DNA from: an uncultured Gammaproteobacteria bacterium
GTDB lineage: Bacteria; Pseudomonadota; Gammaproteobacteria; Steroidobacterales; Woeseiaceae
Assembly (NCBI GenBank): GCA_937899415.1
Contig: CALBPI010000003.1
Location: 1 to 64,000 of the forward strand
DNA length: 64,000 nucleotides
Direction: 5' to 3'
Shown: piece by piece, positions 17,162 to 27,833 of the stretch
How the letters are laid out: every line of letters starts with the position of its first letter
Position numbering within the stretch: the stretch's first letter is position 1
The notes under the pieces: generated by a model
The model's input: the letters and a program-made list of their open reading frames with translations, nothing else
Databases searched by the model: none
What the model was told of the DNA's origin: nothing
Made by a program: the position numbers and the translations under genes

Positions 17162-17627
17162 CCTGATCAAAATCGCTTGTGCGCTCGTGCTGCTCGCAAG
17201 CAGCGCGCCGACCTGGGCGCAGGAGTGGGCGGCGCTCACCGAGGCACAGCGCGAGGCGCTGGCACGCTATGAGCAGTCCTGGAGTGAGTTCGACACCGAA
17301 CGTCGCGAACGCCTCGTACGCGGCGCCGACCGCTGGCTGGCCATGGACGATGGGCAACGTGACGCGGTTCGGCAACGCTTCGATCGGTGGCAGGGCTTGT
17401 CGGCGGAACGCAAGACAGAATTGCTCGATCGCATGCGCCGCTTCCGCGAGCTCACGCCCGATCAGCGCGACGTGCTGCGTAACCGCCTGCGCCGACTCAA
17501 CCGTTTGACGCCGGAGCAGCGCGACCAGCTGCGCCGCCGCTTCCGCGAGCTCTCACCCGATCAGCGCCGCGAAGCGCTCGACCGTATGCGCGAACGCGCA
17601 CGCGACCGCCGCCTCACGCGGGACTAG
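17154..17627 (+). CDS. DUF3106 arginine-rich periplasmic protein
   Basis: 157 aa from ATG 17154 (ATGAGTAA overlap with the previous stop). Signal peptide ends near TWAQE. The mature protein is helical, very arginine-rich and made of degenerate repeats of the form F-R-x-L-(T/S)-P-x-Q-R-x-x-L-(R/D): RRFRELTPDQRDVLRNR, RLNRLTPEQRDQLRRR, RFRELSPDQRREALDR. This is the DUF3106 pattern and also recalls Spy/CpxP-like LTPEQ helices. A periplasmic chaperone or sensor role is possible but unproved. Its last 4 bp overlap the convergent beta-barrel gene. Confidence 0.85.
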   Translation: MSNLIKIACALVLLASSAPTWAQEWAALTEAQREALARYEQSWSEFDTERRERLVRGADRWLAMDDGQRDAVRQRFDRWQGLSAERKTELLDRMRRFRELTPDQRDVLRNRLRRLNRLTPEQRDQLRRRFRELSPDQRREALDRMRERARDRRLTRD

Positions 17628-18487
17628 TCGAAGAGACCGTAGAACAGGTAGAGCACGCTGACGTAGAACGTCGTGTCGTCTTCCACGACGCCGTCGCTGT
17701 TGCTCAAACCGAACCCGATGTCGAGATCGCCGCGATCGCCTGCAGGCATGAGCAGGTTGGCGCCGAAGCTGTCGACATCACCAAGATTGCCCGCAAGTTC
17801 GTCGCGTGCGTAGCTCAAGCCGAAGGCGCGGCTGCCACGCATCGGGAACTCGACATCTACTGTGATCGTTGAGTCCGTGAGTGCACTCGCCAGCGTCAGG
17901 CTCGTCGGCGACAGCCGTTGCACGATAAACGCACCACTCAACGGTGACAGGTCCCGGTTGTAGTCGTACTGGCGCAGCGACGCGCCTAGGGCGACGCGGT
18001 TGTCCGTGCGGTAGCGTGCGGCGACGCGCCAACCCTCGGCCTCGAGCGGCACCTCGACGGCGATGGCATCGTTGCGCAAAAAAGGGCGCACGGCGAGATC
18101 AATGTCGCGTTCCAGATAGCGTGCCGACAGCGACCAATGCTCGCTGGTGTGGAACACACCGAGCGTCAGATCCGTGCTGTCGAGGTCATCAGGGTCGCCC
18201 GACTGACCGCCAGACGCCTCAAAGCCGATCGGGCCGAAGTCGTAGCGGCCGCCGACATTCCAGTCGCGCGTCTCGATGTCCTCTGGAATCGCGTCGGCGT
18301 TGGTCGCCGCGTAGCTTGCGAAAACGGAAGCCTGTTCATTAAACGAGACATCGACAATGCCGACGACACCGATGCCGCCGCCGTTGTCCGCTGACACTCC
18401 GAATCCCAATGCGTAGCCTGCATCGTCTGCCGCTGCGGGCGCCGCGAGGAATGCAGTGGTGAGCAATATGCTGAGGCGGTGTGTCAT
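17624..18487 (-). CDS. outer-membrane beta-barrel protein, hypothetical
   Basis: 287 aa from ATG 18487; the longer open frame upstream has no signal-like sequence. Signal peptide ends at PAAADD. The mature part consists of alternating strands (VFASYAATNADAI, DWNVGGRYDFGPIGFEASGGQSG, HWSLSARYLERDIDLAV) and ends YLFYGLFD with aromatic residues. About 12 strands are likely. Similar in style to YfaZ-like outer-membrane proteins, but no family is assigned with confidence. Monocistronic, convergent with the DUF3106 gene. Confidence 0.65.
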   Translation of the reverse strand: MTHRLSILLTTAFLAAPAAADDAGYALGFGVSADNGGGIGVVGIVDVSFNEQASVFASYAATNADAIPEDIETRDWNVGGRYDFGPIGFEASGGQSGDPDDLDSTDLTLGVFHTSEHWSLSARYLERDIDLAVRPFLRNDAIAVEVPLEAEGWRVAARYRTDNRVALGASLRQYDYNRDLSPLSGAFIVQRLSPTSLTLASALTDSTITVDVEFPMRGSRAFGLSYARDELAGNLGDVDSFGANLLMPAGDRGDLDIGFGLSNSDGVVEDDTTFYVSVLYLFYGLFD

Positions 18488-18590
18488 AAGCGGCAGACTA
18501 GCCCAATGGCGATGACCCTGCCATGGGGGAAGGGTCGCGAATCCTATCGAGCTTGCTATTATCAGGGGCCCGTCTGAATGGAAGCTGAAA

Positions 18591-19496
18591 GTGCCCGTAG
18601 CCCGCGTTAACGACATCCGCATCGCCTATGAACGACATGGCCCAGAGGACGCGACGCCGCTCATCCTCGTGCAAGGCCTGAGCATGCCGCTCAATGCCTG
18701 GCCGCCCGTGTTCATTGAGCGTCTCGTGGAAGCCGGCTTCCATGTTGTGACCCTCGACAATCGGGATATCGGAGAATCAGAGCTGTTCCGTGATTTCGGT
18801 GTGCCCAACGTGCCCTGGCAGATTTTGCGCATGCGGCTCGGTATGTCGGTGCGTACGGCGTACCGCCTCAGTGACATGGCCGACGACATCGTGGGCCTCA
18901 TGGATGCGTTGCATATCGGTTCGGCACACATTGCGGGCGTCTCGATGGGCGGCATGATCAGCCAGGAACTCGCGATGGGTCACGCGGACCGACTGCGCAG
19001 CCTGACCTCGATCATGTCGACGACGGGCAACCCGCGCCTGCCGCAAGCTGACAGCGAAATCGTTCGGCTCATGGTTACGCGCCCCAAGACCGAGAACACC
19101 GACAAGCGCATCGAGCACGCCATGAAGCTCTGGCGACTCATCTCAAGCCCGGGCTTCGATGTCGATTACGATTACGTCGAGCAGCGCCTGCGCAACATGT
19201 ACGCGCGCGGTGTGACGCGGGGCGGTGTCGTGCGGCAGATGCTGGCCATTGCAGCGTCCGGCAATCGTGCGCCCAGGCTCAAGACTGTCGAGACGCCGAC
19301 ACTCGTGGTTCACGGACGTGAGGATCGATTGGTTCCCATGGAGGGTGGTGTTGACACGGCCAAGTCAATTCCGGGCGCGCGGCTCGAGCTCATCGAAGGC
19401 ATGGGTCACGACTTGCCGCTGGGTGTCCTCGAGATTTTGTCAGAACTGATCACCGATCACGCCCGTGCAGCTGAAAGAGAGCGCGAGGCCGCCTGA
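18591..19496 (+). CDS. alpha/beta hydrolase
   Basis: 301 aa starting with GTG 18591. The hydrolase fold contains oxyanion-loop LVQGLSMPLNAW, nucleophile elbow GVSMGGM (serine about 119), acid in VVHGREDRLVP and base in GMGHDLP. There is no signal peptide. Relatives are esterases and lactone or enol-lactone hydrolases, often next to acyl-CoA genes. It is 53 bp upstream of two acyl-CoA dehydrogenase genes and likely co-transcribed with them, suggesting hydrolysis of an ester or thioester that feeds beta-oxidation. Confidence 0.85.
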   Translation: MPVARVNDIRIAYERHGPEDATPLILVQGLSMPLNAWPPVFIERLVEAGFHVVTLDNRDIGESELFRDFGVPNVPWQILRMRLGMSVRTAYRLSDMADDIVGLMDALHIGSAHIAGVSMGGMISQELAMGHADRLRSLTSIMSTTGNPRLPQADSEIVRLMVTRPKTENTDKRIEHAMKLWRLISSPGFDVDYDYVEQRLRNMYARGVTRGGVVRQMLAIAASGNRAPRLKTVETPTLVVHGREDRLVPMEGGVDTAKSIPGARLELIEGMGHDLPLGVLEILSELITDHARAAEREREAA

Positions 19497-19549
19497 TCTG
19501 CGCAGACACTTGGCGGGCTGGAAGCCCGAGGCAGTGACCAGGGGGGACG

Positions 19550-20722
19550 ATGTCACTCGATTTCGATAGCGCGCGATTGCCCAATCGCGACCTGACCGAA
19601 GAGCACCACGCCTGGCGCACGCAGCTGCGCCGCTTCATCGATGATGAGGTGATGCCGCACGCGGCCGAATGGGACGAGGCCGGCGACATTCCTGCTTGGC
19701 TCTGGACGCGTGCTGCGGCGCTCGGTTTGCTCAGGCTCGGCTACCCCGAGCGGTACGGTGGCGTCAGTGACGGCATCGACATCTGGTTTCATAACATCGT
19801 CAACGAGGAGCTTGCGCGGCTCGGCGTGGGCGGTGTGGCCGCGACGCTCATGGTGCATAACATAGGGCTACCACCCGTCGTGAATTTCGCGTCGGAGGCC
19901 GTGCGCGAGCGCGTGGCGCCACCCGTGCTCGCGGGCGACGCGCACATCTCGCTGGCCATCACCGAGCCCGGCGGCGGCTCGGATGTCGCCAGCCTCGCGA
20001 CTACCGCCGTTCAGGACGGCGACCATTTTGTGGTCAACGGCAGCAAGACCTACATCACGGGCGGTATGCGTGCCAACTGGTTCTCGACGGCAGTGCGTAC
20101 GGGCGGCGAGGGTGCCAGTGGTGTGTCGATGCTGCTCATTGATGCCGATGCACCGGGCGTGTCGCGCACGGAGCTCGACCGCAAGCAGGGCTGGTGGGCC
20201 AGCGACACGGCGACGATTTACTTCGAAGATGTTCGCGTGCCTGTGGCGCAGCTCATCGGTGAGCGCGAGCAGGGCTTCAAGGTCATCATGAACAACTTCA
20301 ACAGCGAACGGCTGGCGATGGCAGTTGGAATGGAGGCCATGGCGCGCGTGTGCCTGGAAGAGGCCGTGGAATGGGCGCGCGAACGCAAGACCTTCGGCAA
20401 GCGGCTGGCCGACCACCAGGTGATCCGCCACAAGGTCGCGCAGATGAAGCAGCGTCTCAATGCCACGCAGGGTTACCTGCAACTGGTCTCGCAGCAGTAC
20501 GAGGACGGCAACGTCGATGCGGGTGATATGGCATTGCTCAAGGTGCAGGCCAGCGAGACTGTCGAGTTCTGCGCGCGCGAAGCCATGCAGATTCTCGGCG
20601 GCGCAGGCTATATCCGCGGCAATCGGGTCGAACGTATTTACCGTGAGGTACGTGTCAACGCCATTGGTGGCGGCAGTGAAGAGATCATGCGCGACCTTGC
20701 GGCGCGCCAGTACCGGTTTTGA
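19550..20722 (+). CDS. acyl-CoA dehydrogenase
   Basis: 390 aa, full length. N-terminal helical domain, FAD-binding middle (SLAITEPGGGSDVASLATTA), C-terminal helices with RKTFGKRLADHQ and ILGGAGYIRGNRVERIYRE. The C-terminal loop reads AIGGGSEEIM, lacking the YEG glutamate of MCAD/SCAD types, while an ERL-containing helix (NNFNSERLAMA) supplies the glutamate used in LCAD/isovaleryl-type enzymes. GGGGGGA precedes the ATG. Oxidises an acyl-CoA to the 2-enoyl-CoA with electrons to ETF; chain length or branching unknown. Confidence 0.92.
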   Translation: MSLDFDSARLPNRDLTEEHHAWRTQLRRFIDDEVMPHAAEWDEAGDIPAWLWTRAAALGLLRLGYPERYGGVSDGIDIWFHNIVNEELARLGVGGVAATLMVHNIGLPPVVNFASEAVRERVAPPVLAGDAHISLAITEPGGGSDVASLATTAVQDGDHFVVNGSKTYITGGMRANWFSTAVRTGGEGASGVSMLLIDADAPGVSRTELDRKQGWWASDTATIYFEDVRVPVAQLIGEREQGFKVIMNNFNSERLAMAVGMEAMARVCLEEAVEWARERKTFGKRLADHQVIRHKVAQMKQRLNATQGYLQLVSQQYEDGNVDAGDMALLKVQASETVEFCAREAMQILGGAGYIRGNRVERIYREVRVNAIGGGSEEIMRDLAARQYRF

Positions 20723-20732
20723 GAGGCCCGGC

Positions 20733-21880
<1,148 letters not shown>

Positions 21881-21884
<4 letters not shown>

Positions 21885-24800
21885 GCCGTTGCCTGCGGCT
21901 CCTGCGGGGGCGTGCGCTGCGGCACATACCAGCTGACGATCTTCTTGATGCCGCGACTAATGTCGTCGGCGATCATGATGTTCACAGGCACAAGCAACAA
22001 CGTGATGAACGTTGCGAACAGGATGCCGTAGGCCAGCGAGATGCCCATGGGGATCAGGAACTGCGCCGTGGTTGCCTTGACGCTCAACATCGGCAAGAGC
22101 CCGAAATAGGTCGTGACTGACGTGAGCATGACGGGGCGGAAGCGGGCGACACCAGCCGTGCGTACAGCTTGTGCCAGGGGTACGCCCGAGCGGTGCTGCC
22201 GGTTGATGTAGTCCACGAGCACGAGACTGTCGTTGACGACGACGCCCGTCAGTGCGAGCAGCCCAAACACGGACAGGATGGACATGGTGTAGCCCAGCAT
22301 CCAGTGGCCGAGGATCGCGCCAATGACCCCGAACGGGATCACAGACATGACGAGCAGCGGTTGCAGGTAACTCTTGAGCGGCATGGCGAGCAGGCAGAAG
22401 ATCACGAACAGCACGACGGCCAGTCCCAACTTCAGACTGCCCAGTGCTTCACGTTGCTCGCGCGCTTCACCTTCAAGCTTGTGGTCGATGCCCGGATAGC
22501 GCTGTAGAAGTTCATCCACAAACGCCACGATGCCACCCTGAATGAGGGTCATGTTGGCGGCGTCCTTGTTGATCTCGGACGTCAAATTGAGGGTTCGGTA
22601 ACAGTCAATACGTGTGATTTGGGACGGCCCGTTGCCGGGGGGCAGCGTGGCGATGTTGGCCAGGGGCACTGCACCGCCGTTCGGCGTGCTCACGAGGATT
22701 TCTCCAAGCGTCGCGATGGTCTCGCGCTCGTTGCGCGACAGGCGCACCAGCACCCGGATGTCGTCGCGACCGCGCTGAATGCGCTGCGCCTCGAACCCAC
22801 GGAACGCCTCCGATACCTGGCCGATGACGTCAGCGCGCGTCATGCCGAGCAGCAGGCCCTCGGAAGTGAGCTCGATCTTCAGCTCTTCTTTCCCGTCGGA
22901 CAGGCTGTCGGCGATCTCGTAGACGTTCTCGTAGCCCGCCAGATGCGCCTTCATTTCAGCGCCCACAGCGCTGAGCTGTTCCAGCGACTGCCCGGAGAAC
23001 TGAATATCAATGGGTGCACTGGGGCCGCGCCAGGTCGAACGGAAGTTGAGTGTCTCGGCGCCGGGCACAGGCCCAACCGCTTTGCGCCACTCGGCGGTGA
23101 ACTCGTTGCTCGAGACCTTGCCGACGCGATCCTCAGCCGGTGACATTTCCACCTGGACGCGGCCGACATGGGAGCCGTTGTTGCGGCCCGCCGTACCCGT
23201 CGAGGCCAGAATGTTGAGCACGACGGGCTCGTCGTACATCGCGTTGTATTTGTCGCGCAGCTCCTCGGCCACGCCCAGCATGCGCTGAATGTTCCGATCC
23301 GTGACCGAGAACGGGGTGCCGACGGGCATGGCCACTTCGGCGCGAATGGTCTCCGAGGGAATACGGGGGAAGAACACGAAGCGCTGGTAGCCGCTAAAGA
23401 TCAGCGTCGTGACGATGGCAAGCACACCCAGGAACCCGGCCAGCGTCGTGTAGCGGTAAGTGAGCGTCTTCTCGAGGATCGGTTTGTAGAACTTGACGAC
23501 GGCGCTCTCGAAGCCGTCGGCGAAGCGCTTTTGCCAGCGCTGGAACCAGTTGCCGTGCTTGCTCACGCCGCGGATGGTCACGTGCTTGAGGTGGGCCGGG
23601 AGGATCAGCTTCGACTCGACGAGCGAGAAGACAAAGACAGGAATCACAACCATCGAAATGGCCGAGAAGAAGTCACCACGGCGACCCTCCACGAACATCA
23701 GCGGCACGAAGGCCGCCATGGTGGTCAGGATGCCAAAGGTGACGGGCCCTGCGACTTCGCGCGTGCCGACAATGGCCGCGGACAGGCCGTCTTCACCGCG
23801 CTTTAAGTGGGTGTAGACGTTCTCGCCGGTCACGATGGCGTCGTCGACCACGAGCCCCAGCACGAGAATGAAGCCAAACAGGCTCATGATGTTCATGCTG
23901 ATGCCGAGCGCGCCCATGACGATGAACGCGCCAAAGAAGCTGATGGGGATGCCGATGAACACCCAGAGCGCGATGGCCGGGCGCAGAAACAGCGTGAGCA
24001 TCAGGATCACGAGAATGCCGCCCTGGGCGGCGCTGCTGATCAGAATGCCCAGGCGATTCTTGAGCACCACCGAGTCATCGTCCCAGGTCGAGATTGTCAT
24101 GCCGACCGGCAGTGAGGCCTGCTTTTCCTCGACGTAGTCGCGCACGAGTGCGGCGATGTCGAGTGCGCTTTGTTGGCCGACGCGGGACACGTCGAGAAAG
24201 GCGGCCGCGGTGCCGTTGAACCGGACCTTGACGGCGTCTTCTTCGAAGCCGTCGTCGACACGTGCGATATCGGCGACGCGGATGATTGAGCCGTCGGGGT
24301 TGGTGCGCACGACGATATCTTCGAACTGGGTCTGGCGGTAGGCCTGGCCCTTGGAGCGGATCAGCACATCGCCGCCCGCCGTGCGGACGTTGCCCGCCGA
24401 CAAGTCCAGCGAGCTGTCGCGAATGGCCTGTGCGACCTCGGCCAGTGTCAGCCCGGCGTCGCGCAGCCGGTCCTGCGAGGCCTCGATGGCGATCTCGTAG
24501 CGACGCACGGAGTCGAGTGCCACCTGTGTGATGCCGTCAATGCGCAGCAGGTCTTCGCGCACTTGCTCGGCCACGGCACGCAGCTCGTCTTCGTCAATGT
24601 CCGCGGCGATGACGACGTTGATAACGGCGAATGACCGCGTCTGAAGCGCGATGATCGGGCGTTCGGCCTCGGCCGGCAGCCCGTTGATCGCATCCACGCG
24701 ACTCTTGATATCGCTCAGCAGTTCGCGCGGGTCGTAGCCGTTCTCGACTTCGACAGCGACGGCCGTCGAGCCTTCGACGGACCGCGAGGTGATCCGGTCG

Positions 24801-25027
24801 ATGCCTTCGAGATCGGACAAGGATTCTTCCACGCGAACCGCAATGCCGAGCTCGACGTCTTCAGGTGTCGCACCTCGCAGCGGTACCTGGACCGTGACGA
24901 CTTCTGGATCGGAAGGCGGGTACACCTCGAACGTGACGAAATCCCGAATCGAGAGAATGCCGCCCACGAGGATCGTGAGCATGAGCAAATTGGCGGCAAC
25001 CGAGTTGCGGGCAAACCAGGCGATCAT
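21881..25027 (-). CDS. RND efflux transporter permease
   Basis: 1048 aa, the usual length for AcrB/MexB-type inner-membrane pumps. N-terminal helix FARNSVAANLLMLTILVGGIL, two large periplasmic loops, and transmembrane helix 4 with GLVVDDAIVTGENVYTHL carrying the paired aspartates of the proton relay. The second half repeats the fold (LLALTGVVVNDSLVLVDYINRQ). The short N-terminus and SDPEVVTV stretch resemble the HAE1-like branch common in marine gammaproteobacteria rather than AcrB itself. Last gene of the OMF-MFP-RND operon; its start overlaps the adaptor stop by 4 nt. Confidence 0.95.
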
Positions 25028-26292
25028 AGATCGAGCGCCCCGGATGCGGCGCTACCACCACCGCCAATGGCGCTCGCGCCGACGCGGTCGCGCTCGGCGG
25101 CACCTGTAACGGTGACGCGGGTGCCCGATGTGACCTGGCCAAGCTGGGTCGTGACGACCTCTTCGCCAGGCTGCAGGCCCGCATTGATGATGCTCTCTTC
25201 TTCGTTCTGCCAGGCGACGTCAATACGACGGCGGTCGAGCACGCCGTTTTCGACGACGTAGACGAATGCGCCCTGGTAGATGATCTGGTTGGGCACAACG
25301 ATCGCGTCCGGCAGCGTACGGCCTTCGATGCGGGCCGTGACGTACTGTCCGATCTTGATGGGCAGGCCGGACTCGCGCACGCCGTAAGGGTCTTCTACAC
25401 GCGCGGTGACATGCAACTGGCGCGCGACGGCGTCGATAGCGCCTTCCGTGCGGACCAGCATGCCTTGCCAGGTGGTACTGCCATCGAGCTCGGAAGCAAA
25501 CAGCACGGGCGCGCCCGCGCCCGCCGTTGCGTCGAGTTCGGGCAACTCGATGTAGCCGAGATCGCGATTGCGCAGCGGCAGTCGCACTTCGACGCTGTCA
25601 GTGGCGTAGATCGAGCCTAGCGTGGCGTTAGGTGCAACGACCTGGCCGACGTCGACGTCCTGGCTCAGTACGCGACCATCGTAAGGTGCCACCACGCGGG
25701 TGCGCTCCAGCGCGAGCTGCGCTTTGGTCAGGCCCGCCTCGGCGGATGCCAGGCGTGCTGCGGCGGCCTGACGTTGCGGTTCCCGCGCAACCAGTGGTGG
25801 CGGCTCGCCCTCGTTGCCCAGGCGTGCCCAGTCGGCGCGCGCCTGTTCTGCGCGGGCTTCGGCATCAGCCAGCGCCTGGCGCGCGTCGAGTAACGTCGCC
25901 TCGGCGATTTGAACATCCGCTACGTAGTCACGCGGGTCGATCGCAACGAGCACCTCGCCCTTGGCAAAAAAGCCGCCGTCGCGAAATGCGGGATTGACCT
26001 CGAGGATCTGCCCGCCCACCTGCGCCACGAGCTGGCTGCGCGTGCGCGGCTGCACGGTGCCGTAGCTCTCGAGCATGACCTGGTAGTCGCTGGCCGTGAT
26101 CGTGAGGGTTTCGACGAGCAGCAGGGGCGCGCCGCCGTCGCCGCGCTCACCGGGCTTCTGCTTGCTCCAGAAGATCACGAGTGCGATACCGCACAAGACG
26201 ATAATCGTCAGGATCGGCAGCGTGGTGAGCACCACGAGGCTGGGTCGCGATTCGCCAGCTGCGTGGTCGCTGTGCAGTTCGTGCTCGTTCAT
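25024..26292 (-). CDS. RND efflux periplasmic adaptor (membrane fusion protein)
   Basis: 422 aa. One N-terminal membrane anchor (about 23-44, LTTLPILTIIVLCGIALVIFW), lipoyl-like halves (GTVQPRTRSQLVAQVGGQILEVN and VVAPYDGRVLSQDVDVGQVV), an intervening alpha-hairpin (LLDARQALADAEARAEQARADWARLG), then beta-barrel and membrane-proximal domains. It joins the RND pump to the TolC-like channel. Overlaps both neighbours by 4 nt (ATGA type), so stoichiometric synthesis is likely. Confidence 0.93.
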   Translation of the reverse strand: MNEHELHSDHAAGESRPSLVVLTTLPILTIIVLCGIALVIFWSKQKPGERGDGGAPLLLVETLTITASDYQVMLESYGTVQPRTRSQLVAQVGGQILEVNPAFRDGGFFAKGEVLVAIDPRDYVADVQIAEATLLDARQALADAEARAEQARADWARLGNEGEPPPLVAREPQRQAAAARLASAEAGLTKAQLALERTRVVAPYDGRVLSQDVDVGQVVAPNATLGSIYATDSVEVRLPLRNRDLGYIELPELDATAGAGAPVLFASELDGSTTWQGMLVRTEGAIDAVARQLHVTARVEDPYGVRESGLPIKIGQYVTARIEGRTLPDAIVVPNQIIYQGAFVYVVENGVLDRRRIDVAWQNEEESIINAGLQPGEEVVTTQLGQVTSGTRVTVTGAAERDRVGASAIGGGGSAASGALDL

Positions 26293-27686
26293 CGGCGGGC
26301 TTCCATGGTGTCGGTCGGCCCGAATGGACCGCCGAGTGCCTGATACAGATCTATCCGGTTTCGCAGCCGCGCCTCAGCCAGACGCACTTCGGCCGCGCGG
26401 GCGTCGAAGGCGCGCTGCTGCGTCTCGAGGACTGTCGCGAAGTTGATGATGCCGCGTGCGTACTGGTCGAGCGCGAGCTCCAGCGCCGCGTCGGCCGCAA
26501 TGCGGCTCTGGTTGGTGGCCGCAAAGCGTTGGTCGAGTGTGCGCGAACGGCTCAGACCATTTTCCACCTCGGCAAAAGCGCCCACGACGTTGCCGAGCCA
26601 GACTTGTTCCAGCTCCGCGGCGCGCGCGAGGGCCGAGCGTTCGGCCGCACGAAGTCGGCCGCCCTCGAACAACGGTTGCGTGAGACTCGTGAAGATGCGC
26701 CAGTTGAGCGGGTCCGTGTCGATGGCCTCGCCGACGGTTGGACCGACGCCCTGTGCGTCGCCCGTAAAGACCAGGCGGGGAAAGCGCTGCTTGTGCGCAA
26801 CGGCGGCGTCGGCATCCGCGGCAAGCAGATCGAGCCAGGACTGCTGCAGATCAGCGCGCCGCGTAATCAACGCGCCGGGCACACCGGCCGCGGGTGTCAC
26901 GGGCGGGATGGCCAGGCTGGGCGTTTCCGCCAGGTCGCCATCGGGGTAATCCACGACGAGCGCCTGCAACGTCGCCGCGGCCTCCACGGCAAGCTGGCGT
27001 TGCTCGGCCAGTGCGGCGATCTCGGCCTCGACCGCGCTGCGCGACAGATACACGTCCAGCGCTTCATTAATACCTGAGCGGTAACCGCGCTCGACCACAT
27101 CAAGCGCCGCCGTCGCATTCTCGACGCGTTGTTCGAAGACGCCTTCGAGATCGCGCGCGGCGGCTAGTCCGTACCAGGCGCGGGCCGTGTCGGCCACGAT
27201 CCGACGGCGCACATCAAGGTAGCGGGCTTCGGCGCTGGCCAGTCGCAGCGCTGCGGCGCGGTTGGCCGTCGACAGCTCGCCAAGGATGTCGGCCTGCCAG
27301 GCCACATCGAGTGTCAGCGTGAAGCGGTCGTTGAACTGGATGGGCTCGGGGTCGCGCCGGAAGGTCGCCAGAGACAGCGCAAACGTGGGCCACCGCGCGG
27401 CGCGCGTGACGGAGAGCTGTTCGCGGGCCTGCTGCAGCCGCTGGCGCTCGGCGCCCAGCTCGGCGTTGTTGGCGAGCACGCGGCCGGTGAAGGCCTCCAG
27501 TGCCGGGTCCGAAAACGAGCCGAGCCAGGCCGGGTCGATCTCGCCCGCGGCGTCGAGGCGCTGCCAGCCCTCAGGCAGGTCGAGCGCGCGCTCGACACTG
27601 TTCAGGGGCTCGCGATCGGACACGGTCGCGCAGCCCACAACGAGGGCTGCGGCGGCGATCACGAGGCTGACGCGCGGCTGGGGCAT
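26289..27686 (-). CDS. TolC/NodT-type outer-membrane efflux lipoprotein
   Basis: 465 aa from ATG 27686; the open frame continues to 27812, but that extension would run across the palindromic operator and promoter. Signal peptide with lipobox VVGC (ALVVGCATVSD) fits the NodT/OprM lipoprotein class. Two repeats of long helical hairpins contain the usual RADL-type stretch (GALITRRADLQQSWLDLLAADADA) and end in VRLAEARLRNRIDLYQALGG. First gene of the leftward efflux operon. Confidence 0.92.
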   Translation of the reverse strand: MPQPRVSLVIAAAALVVGCATVSDREPLNSVERALDLPEGWQRLDAAGEIDPAWLGSFSDPALEAFTGRVLANNAELGAERQRLQQAREQLSVTRAARWPTFALSLATFRRDPEPIQFNDRFTLTLDVAWQADILGELSTANRAAALRLASAEARYLDVRRRIVADTARAWYGLAAARDLEGVFEQRVENATAALDVVERGYRSGINEALDVYLSRSAVEAEIAALAEQRQLAVEAAATLQALVVDYPDGDLAETPSLAIPPVTPAAGVPGALITRRADLQQSWLDLLAADADAAVAHKQRFPRLVFTGDAQGVGPTVGEAIDTDPLNWRIFTSLTQPLFEGGRLRAAERSALARAAELEQVWLGNVVGAFAEVENGLSRSRTLDQRFAATNQSRIAADAALELALDQYARGIINFATVLETQQRAFDARAAEVRLAEARLRNRIDLYQALGGPFGPTDTMEARR

Positions 27687-27746
27687 GGGGGGCTTCTCGC
27701 AGGCAAAAGACACCAGGCCACTGGCGCTCAGCGCGTCAGCGGCGGC

Positions 27747-27769
27747 TTGTCTAGATTTCCGATAGACAA
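27747..27769. promoter_or_regulatory. palindromic operator of the RND efflux operon
   Basis: A perfect inverted repeat, TTGTCTA-N9-TAGACAA, lies just downstream of an extended -10-like element (TGG-TATACT, minus strand, 27779-27771) and about 61-83 bp upstream of the first efflux gene. This is a typical position for a repressor blocking initiation; TetR-family operators have this size. No TetR gene is adjacent, so the regulator would be encoded elsewhere. A weaker GACA-N5-TGTC element lies at 27808-27820. Confidence 0.5.
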
Positions 27770-27833
27770 AAGTATACCACAGAAGCTCGACAGCCCCGAA
27801 AAACTTCGACAAGAAGTGTCAAGATGCGCTAAA

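Noticed and set aside
18578-18610. Ten-codon open frame just before the alpha/beta hydrolase start
   Set aside because: Overlaps the GTG start in another frame; no evidence it is translated or acts as a leader peptide.
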